From Hymenobacter sp. J193 (GTDB taxonomy: Bacteria > Bacteroidota > Bacteroidia > Cytophagales > Hymenobacteraceae), in NCBI RefSeq assembly GCF_024700075.1, contig NZ_JAJONE010000001.1, positions 1,054,001-1,118,000 of the forward strand: DNA of 64,000 nucleotides, given 5' to 3'. Below are positions 1-8,914 of the stretch, piece by piece. The notes under the pieces are model-generated. The model saw only the letters and a list, made by a program, of their open reading frames with translations. It was not told the DNA's origin and did no database searches. The first letter of the stretch is position 1. Each line of letters starts with the position of its first letter. A program made the translations under genes and the position numbers.

Positions 1-2070
1 ATGCTCATGAGCTTGATGAGGATGTTCATGCTCGGGCCCGAGGTATCCTTGAACGGGTCACCCACGGTGTCGCCGGTTACGGAGGCTTTATGGGCATCGG
101 AGCCTTTGTACTGCATCACCCCATCAATCATTACGCCTTTCTCAAACGACTTCTTGGCGTTGTCCCAGGCACCGCCGGCGTTGCTCTGGAACATGGCCAT
201 CAGCACGCCCGATACCGTTACGCCGGCCAGCGTACCGCCCAGCACTTCGGGTCCGAAGGTGAAGCCCACGATAACCGGAACGATGATGGCAATGGCGCCC
301 GGCAGCATCATTTCGCGAATAGCAGCCTGAGTGGAAATAGCTACGCACTTCTCGTACTCCGGTCGGCCGGTACCTTCCATAATACCCGGAATTTCGCGGA
401 ACTGGCGGCGCACTTCCTGCACCATAGCCATAGCCGCCCGGCCCACGGCCGAAATAGCCAGCGCGGAGAAGATAAACGGAATCATGGCGCCCACGAACAG
501 GCCACCCAGCACGCGGGCATTGCTGATGTCGATGGAGGTGATATTGGCCGTGCCCATGAAGGCGGCAAACAAGGCCAGCGAGGTAAGCGCGGCCGAGGCA
601 ATGGCGAAGCCTTTGCCGGTAGCGGCGGTGGTGTTGCCCACGGCGTCCAGAATATCAGTCCGCTCACGTACTTCCTTGGGCAGTTCGCTCATTTCGGCAA
701 TGCCGCCGGCGTTGTCGGCAATAGGACCAAAGGCGTCAATGGCCAGCTGCATGGCCGTGGTGGCCATCATACCGGCGGCAGCAATGGCCACGCCGTAGAG
801 GCCCGCAAACTCATAGCTGAGAATGATACCCGCGGCCAGTACGATAATCGGCAGCACCGTGGATTCCATGCCGATAGCCAGGCCGCCAATAACGGTTGTG
901 GCGTGGCCGGTGCTGCTTTGCCGCACAATGCTGAGCACGGGCCGCTTGCCCATAGCCGTGTAGTACTCGGTGATGACACTCATCAGGATGCCTACAATCA
1001 GCCCAACGACCACGGCATAGAAAATGTCCATAGCCGTGAACGTAACTCCCCGAATCAGCAAAGAGCCGGAGGGAATCATCCACTTGATAAGACCGTAGGA
1101 GGCCACCGCCGATACTGCTACGGATATGTAGTTACCGGTATTCAAAGCGCCCTGCACGTTGCCGCCTTCCTTTACGCGCACCAGTAGAATGCCAATGAGC
1201 GAGGCCACGATGCCCAGCCCGGCAATGGCCATGGGCAGCAGGATGGGCGAAAGGCCATTGAACTGGTCGCCGGTAGCTACTACCTCGCGGCCCAGTACCA
1301 TGGTGGCCAGAATGGTAGCCACGTAGGAGCCGAACAGGTCGGCACCCATGCCGGCCACGTCACCCACGTTGTCGCCCACGTTGTCGGCAATAGTAGCGGG
1401 GTTGCGGGGGTCATCTTCCGGAATGCCGGCTTCCACTTTCCCCACGAGGTCAGCGCCCACATCGGCCGCTTTGGTGTAGATGCCGCCACCCACGCGGGCA
1501 AACAGGGCAATGCTTTCGGCGCCCAGAGAAAAGCCGGTTAGTACTTCCAAGGCCCGCTCCATCTCAATGCCATTGGCACCGCCGCCGTGGTTGAGCACGA
1601 ACATCTGGTAGAACGCAATAAACAAAGAGCCCAGGCCCAGCACCGCCAGCCCGGCCACGCCCATGCCCATCACGGAGCCCCCCGAAAACGACACGTTCAG
1701 CGCCTGGCTCAGGGAAGTACGAGCCGCTTGCGCCGTGCGTACGTTGGCTTTGGTGGCAATCTTCATCCCGATATAGCCCGCCAGCGCCGAGAAAACCGCC
1801 CCGATTATGAAGGCAATGACGATAATGGGACTGGACTTTTCGCCGGTGCTGCCCAAGTAGAACAGAAAGGCGCTGGCAATCAACACAAACAACGCCAGGA
1901 CTTTATACTCGGCCCGCAGGAAGGCTATGGCCCCATCGGCAATGTAGCCGGCAATAGTGCGCATTCGCTCGTCGCCGGCATCCTGGCGGCTCACCCAGCC
2001 AGAGCGCAACCACGTGTACAGGAGGGCAAGCACACCCAGCGCAGGTACTACGTAAAGAAATGGGGTCATA
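1..2070 (-). CDS. hppA: Membrane-bound ion-pumping pyrophosphatase, 3' end cut by window edge
   Basis: Integral membrane pyrophosphatase that couples PPi hydrolysis to H+ or Na+ export across the inner membrane. The ATG at 2070 opens an uninterrupted frame of 690 codons that runs off the left edge, so only the C-terminus is missing. The pyrophosphate-binding signature DDPRNPATIADN followed by NVGD repeats lies near residue 220, and many hydrophobic helices follow one another as in the family. Near residue 477 the sequence GNTTAATGKG has Ala at the position that is Lys in K+-independent enzymes, so by the established rule this should be the K+-dependent subtype. The pumped ion (Na+ or H+) cannot be settled here. 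It is transcribed leftward with nothing obviously co-directional immediately upstream. Confidence 0.95.
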
Positions 2071-2174
2071 GAAAGCGGTGAAGAAGGTTGTGGTGGGAAA
2101 GAGAGGAAAGGCGTAACGGGCTGTAAAATAGAGGTTATTCCGCAAAAGCCAAGTTTCTGGCGCATCCGGCCGGT

Positions 2175-3089
2175 CTACAGTTCCTGCATCAGTACCTGAT
2201 ACAGCCGCAGCATACTACCGATGTCGGCTTTATGGACCAGCTCGTCGGGCGTATGCACGTGGTCCTCAGGAGCCCCCACAAAGCACCAGTCCCAGGGCTG
2301 GGCGCCGTGCTGCAACTCCTTGGCATCGGAGCCGCCGCTGCCTTCCACTTCCAGCTGATGCGCCACGCCAGACTCCCGGGCCAGAAGCCGGATCCGGTCG
2401 ACGTAGGCGCGGCGCGGAATCAGGGAGTCGCGCAGGGAGATGACTACGCCCTGGCCCGCCTGTACGCCTTCTGTTACCCAGGTGATGTCGGAGATAAGGG
2501 CCTGCCGGACGCCGTAGTGCTCGTAAATATATTTTGCCAGGTAAGCCGCCGAGCCACCGCCGTGCTCCTCCCAACAGGAAAAGGCTATAATCCCATTTTC
2601 CAGGGTTTCGCACAGGCGCAGCGCATTCCAGACACCAAGGCGGTTGTCGAGGTAGCAGCTTTGTACGGTGGTTTCAGTTTCGCGGAAGTCGCAATGGAAG
2701 GTAAGCTCCGTACCGCGCTCTATCTCCCGGTTGAACTCATAGCCTAACGCCCCGGTTTGTTCATCAACCGTTAGCGTACAATCAATAGCACCTTGAGCAT
2801 CCTCCCCCACCAGGCGGTAACCGGTTTGCACAGCGGGGCCACCAATGCGCACCAGCTGCCGGCCGTATCGAACGGTGAACCCAATGGAATCAAGATGCGC
2901 AAAAACGGCCGTCCGGGGCGTACCAAATACCAGCAAAATGCAATCCTGAAACTCTGCTCCAACTAGTACCCTGGGCTGTACGCGCCAGGACGCTTTCTGC
3001 TCGGCAACGTACCTTTGCACGAAATGGGATAAGCTGGCTTCGTTGCCGGCCGGTGCCGCAAGCCGGCACAACGTATGAAGTAACTGCAT
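2175..3089 (-). CDS. M42/M28-type metallo-aminopeptidase-like protein
   Basis: Predicted cytoplasmic di-metal aminopeptidase of the M42 (glutamyl aminopeptidase/endoglucanase M) type, 304 aa. The expected metal and catalytic residues are visible: His65 and Asp67 in AHLDSIGF, bridging Asp148 in YLDNRLG, the Glu174-Glu175 pair in WEEHGG, Asp201 in ISDIT, and His279 in DHVHTPDE. It is somewhat shorter than typical M42 proteins (about 340-360 aa). A TAGATTTG promoter-like box lies on the same strand just upstream of the ATG, and the divergent TPR gene begins on the other side. Substrate is unknown; peptidase membership is well supported. Confidence 0.85.
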   Translation of the reverse strand: MQLLHTLCRLAAPAGNEASLSHFVQRYVAEQKASWRVQPRVLVGAEFQDCILLVFGTPRTAVFAHLDSIGFTVRYGRQLVRIGGPAVQTGYRLVGEDAQGAIDCTLTVDEQTGALGYEFNREIERGTELTFHCDFRETETTVQSCYLDNRLGVWNALRLCETLENGIIAFSCWEEHGGGSAAYLAKYIYEHYGVRQALISDITWVTEGVQAGQGVVISLRDSLIPRRAYVDRIRLLARESGVAHQLEVEGSGGSDAKELQHGAQPWDWCFVGAPEDHVHTPDELVHKADIGSMLRLYQVLMQEL

Positions 3090-3107
3090 GTCTTTGCCTT
3101 AGCTGTC

Positions 3108-3115
3108 CAAATCTA
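3108..3115 (-). promoter_or_regulatory. Bacteroidota -7 box TAGATTTG
   Basis: On the minus strand this reads TAGATTTG, matching the Bacteroidota sigma -7 consensus TAnnTTTG, and lies 19 nt before the ATG of the M42-type peptidase. A near match (TACTTTCG, 3128-3135) faces the divergent TPR gene. No clear -33 TTTG was identified. Confidence 0.45.
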
Positions 3116-3199
3116 GCATAATTGTCCTACTTTCGTCTTTCTAGCTTAGTTTGGTCCGGCAGTTCTCCTATCGAGGCTCAGGCTTATTCCCGCTGCTTT

Positions 3200-4453
3200 A
3201 TGGTGAATCTTTTGCGCTTTTTTCTGGTGCTTCTTCTGCTCAGCGGTCCGGCCCTGGCGCAGGCCCAGCAGCCCGATACCACGCGCAAAACCGACCCGAT
3301 CCGCAACATTCAGCTGGAGAACGTGGACGTAGCCCCCGGCGCCGTGGACACGAAGGGTTGGCTGCTGCTCGACAAGGATATCCAGCTGGAACTGGGCGGC
3401 GCGGTCGATAATCTCTACAACTTCAAGTTCGACAAAGCCGAAAAGCAATTCCGGTCTTTGCGGCGGCGCTACCCCAACCACCCCATGCCCTACTTCCTGC
3501 TGGGCTTGAGCACCTGGTGGAAGATTGTGCCGACTAATATCCAGACCAAGCAATACGACAAAACGTTTTTTGCTTACATGGACACGGCCGTGGTAAAAGG
3601 CGAGAAGCTGTATGAGCAGGACGACAAAAACTATGAAGCCTGCTTTTTTCTTTCGGCCGCTTACGGGTTTGATGCCCGCCTGAACGCCGAGCGTAAAAAC
3701 TGGCGCAAAGCCACCGTCAGCAGCAAACGCTCCCTCGATTACCTCGAGAAAAGCCAGGAAGCCAACGGCCTGAGCCCGGAATTCCTGTTCGGACAGGCCC
3801 TGTTCAACTACTATGCCGTCTGGATTTCGGAAAACTACCCGCTGCTGCGGCCTGTGCTGCTATTCTTCCCGAAGGGCAACCGCAAGCTGGGTCTTCAGCA
3901 GCTGCGCAACGTGGCCGACAATGGCTTCTACACGGGGGCGGAGGCGAAAACCTTCCTCATGCGCATTCTCACCAATGAGGAAGACAACTCAGCGGCGGCC
4001 CTGCCGGTAGCGCGCTACCTGGCCAAAACCTACCCCGACAACGCCTATTTTCAGCGGTTCTTCGCGCTACTGTGCTTTCACGAAGGCGAGTTTGTGGAGC
4101 TGGAGCGACAAAGCAAGGATATTCTGGATAAGCTTAACCGCGGTATGCCGGGCTACGAGGCTATTAGCGGCCGCTACGCCACTTACTTCCTAGGCTGGCT
4201 GATGCAAACCAAGTACAAGGACATGCAGAAAGCGCAGGATTATTTCCAGCGCTGCATCGTCTTTGCCGAGACGACCGGCGACATTGAGGGGGGCTTTTAT
4301 ATCTACTCCAACGTGAATCTGGCGCGGATGGCGGATAAGGCTAAGGATTCGAAAACAGCAATTCGGTACTATAAAACAGTGCAGGAAAGAGCAAGCCACA
4401 AAACGGAGCAGTACCGCGAGGCGGTGACGTATTTGAAAAAGAACAAGAAATAG
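3200..4453 (+). CDS. Exported TPR-repeat protein
   Basis: Secreted or periplasmic protein of 417 aa built largely of amphipathic helical repeats resembling TPRs. The open frame extends back to 3122, but I choose the ATG at 3200 because it gives a clean signal peptide (MVNLLRFFLVLLLLSGPALA, then QAQQ). Helical repeat units such as ALFNYYAVW and the final YYKTVQERA segments suggest protein-protein scaffolding. The next gene begins only 10 nt after its stop, so the two are probably one operon. Function unknown; it may serve the envelope or polysaccharide apparatus encoded next door. Confidence 0.8.
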   Translation: MVNLLRFFLVLLLLSGPALAQAQQPDTTRKTDPIRNIQLENVDVAPGAVDTKGWLLLDKDIQLELGGAVDNLYNFKFDKAEKQFRSLRRRYPNHPMPYFLLGLSTWWKIVPTNIQTKQYDKTFFAYMDTAVVKGEKLYEQDDKNYEACFFLSAAYGFDARLNAERKNWRKATVSSKRSLDYLEKSQEANGLSPEFLFGQALFNYYAVWISENYPLLRPVLLFFPKGNRKLGLQQLRNVADNGFYTGAEAKTFLMRILTNEEDNSAAALPVARYLAKTYPDNAYFQRFFALLCFHEGEFVELERQSKDILDKLNRGMPGYEAISGRYATYFLGWLMQTKYKDMQKAQDYFQRCIVFAETTGDIEGGFYIYSNVNLARMADKAKDSKTAIRYYKTVQERASHKTEQYREAVTYLKKNKK

Positions 4454-4463
4454 GGCGCGGCCT

Positions 4464-5816
4464 ATGTATACCAAAGACCTGCTGTTAACGCCTATCTTTT
4501 TATTGCTGATCTATCTATTCGCCTTTGCCATCCGGCCACAGGTAACTAACATTTATACTCGTAACTATTTTATTCCGGCCCTAACTGTAAAATTAGTGGG
4601 GGCAATTGCTCTGGGATTAATTTATCAGTTCTATTATCATGGAGGAGATACATTTAACTATTTCCGCCATTCCACTATTATGTATGAAGCCTTTGGTGAC
4701 TCTTTTACGCTGGGGCTAAAATTATTAACGAGTAATGGGGAGCGGCTACCGGAGTTTACCAAGTATACTTCCCGAATGATCTGGTGGAAGCCTGGCTCAG
4801 AAGAGCTGGTTGTTATCCGGATAGCAACGGTACTTGGCTTATTCTGCTTCAACACGTATACGGTTGTAAGTCTGCTGTTTGCCTGCCTCAGCTTCAGCGG
4901 TATGTGGGCAATGTTTATCACGTTTGCTAAAATACGGCCGCAGGTATACAAGCAGTTAGCCATTGCTGTTTTCTTTATTCCGTCCGTATTTTTCTGGGGC
5001 TCCGGCCTTATGAAGGACTCTATCTGCCTGGGGGCATTAGGATGGGTATTCTATGGCTTTTACCAGGGGGCTATTCAGAAAAAGCGCATCCTTAAGTCCT
5101 TTATTATTGGAGGGCTTTCTGCTTATCTGGTATATACTACAAAAGTGTATATCCTGCTTTCGTTTTTACCGCCAGCGTTGCTCTGGGTATTCAATGAAAA
5201 CAGCCAGCGAATTAAAAATAAGACGCTTCGCATGATTGCCAAGCCGTTCCTATTAGCTATTGGGGCCGGAGTAGCTTTATTTGCCATGAAGAACCTCACG
5301 GCCGGCGACTCACAGTATGATATCGATAAGATCGGGGAGAAAAGTAAAATTACGGCCGATTATCTTTATCGGCGCTCTATTCAAAAAGAGGGCTCTGTGT
5401 ACACCTTAGGAGAGCAGGATGGCACCATTGGCGGCATGGTAAAACTAGCGCCTAAGGCAGTAGTGGTATCATTATTTCGTCCGTTTCTGTGGGAAGTACG
5501 CAACGCTATTATGCTACTATCGGCGCTGGAATCAGCCTTTTTTCTGCTGTTTACCCTGCGCATCCTGCTTAATGTGGGTATCGTGCGCTTCTTTACTACT
5601 ATTGCGCGTACCCCCGTGCTGGTGCTGTGTTTTGTATTCGCCCTGGTTTTTGGCGCTGCCGTGGGTATTATCTCCAACAATTTCGGCACGCTCGTACGCT
5701 ACAAGATTCCGCTTATCCCCTTCTATGTAGCGGGCCTGTACATCATGCGCAATATTAGTCTGGAAGACAAGCCGGAGGCCAAGCCGCGGGTAGTCCGCCG
5801 CATGGCTATGCGTTAG
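4464..5816 (+). CDS. Polytopic membrane protein, possible polysaccharide polymerase-like
   Basis: Inner-membrane protein of 450 aa with roughly ten hydrophobic segments. I recognise the style of family, a Bacteroidota multispanning protein with an SGLMKDS-type motif near residue 177 and a later FRPFLWE motif, but not a characterised function. Its place directly beside a surface-polysaccharide cluster and its topology suggest a Wzy/EpsG-like chain polymerase or another membrane step of polysaccharide assembly; this is inference. It is AT-richer than neighbouring housekeeping genes, as such genes often are. It starts 10 nt after the TPR gene. It is transcribed away from the glycosyltransferase cluster. 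Confidence 0.6.
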   Translation: MYTKDLLLTPIFLLLIYLFAFAIRPQVTNIYTRNYFIPALTVKLVGAIALGLIYQFYYHGGDTFNYFRHSTIMYEAFGDSFTLGLKLLTSNGERLPEFTKYTSRMIWWKPGSEELVVIRIATVLGLFCFNTYTVVSLLFACLSFSGMWAMFITFAKIRPQVYKQLAIAVFFIPSVFFWGSGLMKDSICLGALGWVFYGFYQGAIQKKRILKSFIIGGLSAYLVYTTKVYILLSFLPPALLWVFNENSQRIKNKTLRMIAKPFLLAIGAGVALFAMKNLTAGDSQYDIDKIGEKSKITADYLYRRSIQKEGSVYTLGEQDGTIGGMVKLAPKAVVVSLFRPFLWEVRNAIMLLSALESAFFLLFTLRILLNVGIVRFFTTIARTPVLVLCFVFALVFGAAVGIISNNFGTLVRYKIPLIPFYVAGLYIMRNISLEDKPEAKPRVVRRMAMR

Positions 5817-5877
5817 CAGCTGGATAGGAGCGGCAGTGGAGCGCGCCTCCCGGCCAATTACTTAGTCACAAGCCATG

Positions 5878-6651
5878 CTAGCGCGTACCGGCGCGGCGGT
5901 TGGCCAGGTACTCGGCCAGCGTTGGGTGGGACCAGAGCCGCGAAACGCCGGCTGGAGCCGGCTGCAGCTTCACTTCGCCCCGGAGCACGTCACGGACGGC
6001 CTGCTTAAGCAGCGGCAGGCCGGCAGCCAGCTGCAGCAGCGGGTACGTTACAAAGTTGTCTTCGGGCGTGGGGCTGATCAGCGCCTGTGCGATAATGCCC
6101 CCGGTATCAATACCCGCATCTACCAAGTGCACGGATACCCCGCAGTGCGCGGCATCGTTGTTGGCCAGTGCCCAGTAGCCACCGTGTACGCCGCGGTAGA
6201 GTGGGGTGATACCGGCGTGGGTGTTCAGAAACTTACAAGGCACGCTGGTAAGCACCTTTTTGGCGATGATACGCGTGCCATTCACGACTACCACATCGGG
6301 CTGCAGGGCTTGCAGCTGTGCAATACACTCCGGCGAATTTACCGACGGCACCCGGATAACCCGGTCTTCGGGCAAGGGCTGGTCGTTGAGGTTAGCCTGC
6401 TGCTTGATAGCCTGCAGGCGCTTGCCCGATTTTCTGGCCAGCGGGCCGGCTATCAGAAGTTTAAATAGAATCTGGCCGGCCACCTTCGCATAGCCCAGCT
6501 TCTCCGTCCGCCGCTTCAGAAGCTGCTGTTGGCTGACGGGCGTTTCCACAATAATGCGGTGCACGCCGAATTCCGCATCCAGCGCGTGAAACAATATGTC
6601 GGTTGATTCACCTGGGCCCGCCAGGATTACAATTTTCTTGGTGGACATCAT
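5878..6651 (-). CDS. Formyltransferase family protein (Fmt/ArnA-type fold)
   Basis: Cytoplasmic formyltransferase of 257 aa. The N10-formyl-THF transferase active-site triad is present: Asn143 and His145 in FLNTHAGITPLYRG and Asp182 in VDAGIDTGG. It lacks the C-terminal tRNA-binding domain of methionyl-tRNA formyltransferase, and its place in a glycan cluster suggests a sugar N-formyltransferase. The start overlaps the stop of the upstream deacetylase gene by 4 nt (ATGA), which indicates translational coupling; a second ATG follows immediately. It is the last gene of the leftward polysaccharide cluster. The specific amino-sugar substrate is unknown. Confidence 0.8.
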   Translation of the reverse strand: MMSTKKIVILAGPGESTDILFHALDAEFGVHRIIVETPVSQQQLLKRRTEKLGYAKVAGQILFKLLIAGPLARKSGKRLQAIKQQANLNDQPLPEDRVIRVPSVNSPECIAQLQALQPDVVVVNGTRIIAKKVLTSVPCKFLNTHAGITPLYRGVHGGYWALANNDAAHCGVSVHLVDAGIDTGGIIAQALISPTPEDNFVTYPLLQLAAGLPLLKQAVRDVLRGEVKLQPAPAGVSRLWSHPTLAEYLANRRAGTR

Positions 6652-7682
6652 ACAACGGAAGTACTGGAAGTGTTCTGCTGCAGCTCGGTTGCCAAATCCC
6701 CCATCGACTGACTAACCATGCCGTAGGTGCGCTGCAGATTGCGGTAATGCTCCGCGATACGCCGCAATACCGCCATATTCTGCGGAATGTTTGCACCAAA
6801 GTTATGCGGGTGCCACCACAGATGAAAAACCTGTCCGTGGCGAGCTGCATACTCCATGCCCTGCAGAATACGGCGCAGACGCAAGCCTTCCAACGCCTGC
6901 AAACGCCCCGACCAGGGCCGCAGGAACCGGCTGGCGGGAATATTGTACGGAAACTGCCGGGCAATATCCGTTAGCGAGTGGCAGTTGGAGCCGGAAAGGT
7001 CCAGATAAGCGTCGAGCAAGCGGGCGCCCCGCTTGTAGAGGCTTTGCTGCTCTTCGTTGCGCTCTTTATAAATCCAGGAGCTTTCGTTGCCCCGGTAGCT
7101 GGTGATGCCGAGCTCTTCGCAAACCGAGATGTACTCGGCATTATACTGATTACGGGGAAATACCAGGCTTCGCAACGTTATTCCCTGCTCGCGCGCCGTC
7201 TGTACGGCGGCTTCCAGGTCGGCCCGGAAAGACTCAGCTGTTTGGCCGCGCTCCAGGCAATAGTAGTGGCAGAAGGTGTGCGTTGCCATTTCCTGGCCCG
7301 GAGTGCTCCGAATCTTCTCAATCAGGGAGTACCCGAAATGATACGGATCCGTTGCTTCGTCGGGGCCTACCTGGTCCATCACCAGGTATGGCGACAGGTT
7401 GGTATCCACATACTGCGGGCGAACGGCAGGTAGATGACTCAGCATTTCCTGCTTGGTTCGAAAAAACAGCAGGCCTACTGTGGCCCACGTTACGCGCAGG
7501 CTGTATTCTTCAAACAGCGCCAGCATAGCCGGAATAGCTTGGCGCACCCCCAACAAGTTCTGCCCGTACTGCGCCAGCGTTTGCTGATCCCGCACGCCCC
7601 AGTTAATCTCGAAATCGAGAGAGATAACAAAACGCCCTTTCTCCTGGCTTCGTTGCGGTACTTGCTCTGTCATACCCGTCAT
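6648..7682 (-). CDS. Polysaccharide deacetylase (NodB/CE4-like)
   Basis: Predicted carbohydrate esterase family 4-like deacetylase, 344 aa. Visible NodB motifs are SLDFEINWG (Asp23, Glu25), THTFCHYYC with His135 and His139 as metal ligands, VFPRNQYN as the substrate-groove motif, and WWHPHNF with the late catalytic His. There is no signal peptide, so it probably acts in the cytoplasm on lipid-linked or nucleotide-linked sugars, or is exported in another way. It overlaps the downstream formyltransferase by 4 nt; N-deacetylation followed by N-formylation of the same amino sugar is an attractive but unproven sequence of reactions. It lies only 3 nt after the upstream glycosyltransferase stop. 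Confidence 0.85.
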   Translation of the reverse strand: MTGMTEQVPQRSQEKGRFVISLDFEINWGVRDQQTLAQYGQNLLGVRQAIPAMLALFEEYSLRVTWATVGLLFFRTKQEMLSHLPAVRPQYVDTNLSPYLVMDQVGPDEATDPYHFGYSLIEKIRSTPGQEMATHTFCHYYCLERGQTAESFRADLEAAVQTAREQGITLRSLVFPRNQYNAEYISVCEELGITSYRGNESSWIYKERNEEQQSLYKRGARLLDAYLDLSGSNCHSLTDIARQFPYNIPASRFLRPWSGRLQALEGLRLRRILQGMEYAARHGQVFHLWWHPHNFGANIPQNMAVLRRIAEHYRNLQRTYGMVSQSMGDLATELQQNTSSTSVV

Positions 7683-7685
7683 TGG

Positions 7686-8759
7686 CTAGCTAAACAGCCT
7701 CAAAAAGTTCTCCTTGTTCGATACCACGGAGTAGCGCTCTACAATGGTGCGGCGCGCGGCGGTTCCCTGCGTAGCGCGCAGGTCCTGGCTGGCCAGCAGC
7801 TCACGCAAAGCGTTGTACCATTGCTCCGGCGTGTCGCACACAAAGCCATTCTGGCCATCCTGCACCACTTCCGTGTTCATCCCAACCGGAGAAACCAGTG
7901 CGGGCATTCCCAGCGACATATACTGCAGTGCCTTAAACGCACACTTTCCCCTGGCCCAGGGGTCGTCCACCAGCGGCATAAGCCCTAGGTTGAACTGACT
8001 TAGGTCGGCAATTTCTGTTTCCTTGTTCCAGGGCGTAAAGCGAAAATTCCGGAGGCCAGCATACTCAGGGCCTTGGTTGGAAATCACCCGAAACTCAAAG
8101 TCGTAGCCTTCCTGCTCCAGGCGCTCCAGCACCGGCCAGATCAAATCCAGGTGCCGGAGGGTAGTGTGCGTGCCCGTCCAACCGATAATAGGCCGTCCCG
8201 GCAGATACTGGTCACGGATCCGGTTGTGTAGGTTCTCCGTATCCAGCGTAGTGGGATTTATGAAAGAGTGCGCGTTGAACTGCAATGCGTAGTCGCGCAG
8301 GTAGGCGTTGCCACAGCTGACCTTGTACGCCCACCGGCATATCTGCCCAACCTTCTGCTGCCACTTAAGGCGGCTGATGAAGGTTTGTTCCCCGGCCGGA
8401 TCTTTCATCCAGATAGCATCGTCAAAGTCGTATATGATCTTCTTTTGAAGAACCTTAGCGATGATCCACTCAAAAACCGGCGGACCGATAGGTGCGGCTT
8501 CCCGGTGAATAAACACAAAATCGTAGGAGGACACCGTAAACAGCAGCAGCAAACGGCGAAATAAACCCGCCAGAATACCCGCTACTTTGCTGACTACATG
8601 TCCCGGCTTATACAGAATTGACCAGGTATAATCGGACAGGAAGGGAGCCAAATGCCAGGTATGGCCGGCGGCGGTTAAATAGCTAAAGTACTGTTCGAAC
8701 CGAAAACGTTGGGAAGGTGCTTTACCCAATGGATAAGGCACAATAAAAAGAATCCGCAT
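7686..8759 (-). CDS. Glycosyltransferase family 4 (GT-B) protein
   Basis: Glycosyltransferase of 357 aa with a GT-B layout: an N-terminal Rossmann start MRILFIVPYPLG, a central IIYDFDDAIW segment, and a C-terminal donor-binding half with PIIGWTGTHTT and the FKALQYMSLGMPALVSPVGMNTEVV signature typical of GT4. I start it at 8759 rather than the upstream in-frame codon at 8795 because MRILFIVPYPLG is the canonical family beginning. A promoter-like box on the same strand (8793-8800) supports this start. It probably adds one sugar in repeat-unit assembly on the inner face of the membrane. Donor and acceptor cannot be read from sequence. Confidence 0.85.
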   Translation of the reverse strand: MRILFIVPYPLGKAPSQRFRFEQYFSYLTAAGHTWHLAPFLSDYTWSILYKPGHVVSKVAGILAGLFRRLLLLFTVSSYDFVFIHREAAPIGPPVFEWIIAKVLQKKIIYDFDDAIWMKDPAGEQTFISRLKWQQKVGQICRWAYKVSCGNAYLRDYALQFNAHSFINPTTLDTENLHNRIRDQYLPGRPIIGWTGTHTTLRHLDLIWPVLERLEQEGYDFEFRVISNQGPEYAGLRNFRFTPWNKETEIADLSQFNLGLMPLVDDPWARGKCAFKALQYMSLGMPALVSPVGMNTEVVQDGQNGFVCDTPEQWYNALRELLASQDLRATQGTAARRTIVERYSVVSNKENFLRLFS

Positions 8760-8792
8760 GGATGAACGGCGAAATGGCTGCGTTGTAGACCC

Positions 8793-8800
8793 CAAAGATA
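8793..8800 (-). promoter_or_regulatory. Bacteroidota -7 box TATCTTTG
   Basis: On the minus strand this reads TATCTTTG, a match to TAnnTTTG, 33 nt before the ATG at 8759. It suggests that the glycosyltransferase, deacetylase and formyltransferase genes can be transcribed as their own unit in addition to any read-through from upstream. Confidence 0.45.
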
Positions 8801-8914
8801 CGGCAATGTCGGCTCATAGCAGGCCCGGGGTCGTAGCACCGGGGTGCCTCGGTCTTCCCTAATAGGTGAGGCAGCTTACACAGCTCTTCCCCAGTCCTTC
8901 ATTGCTACACCGTA

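Noticed and set aside
90..1187. 365-aa open frame on the plus strand
   Set aside because: It is antisense to the intact pyrophosphatase and is His/Gly/Arg-rich low-quality sequence, a GC-driven shadow.
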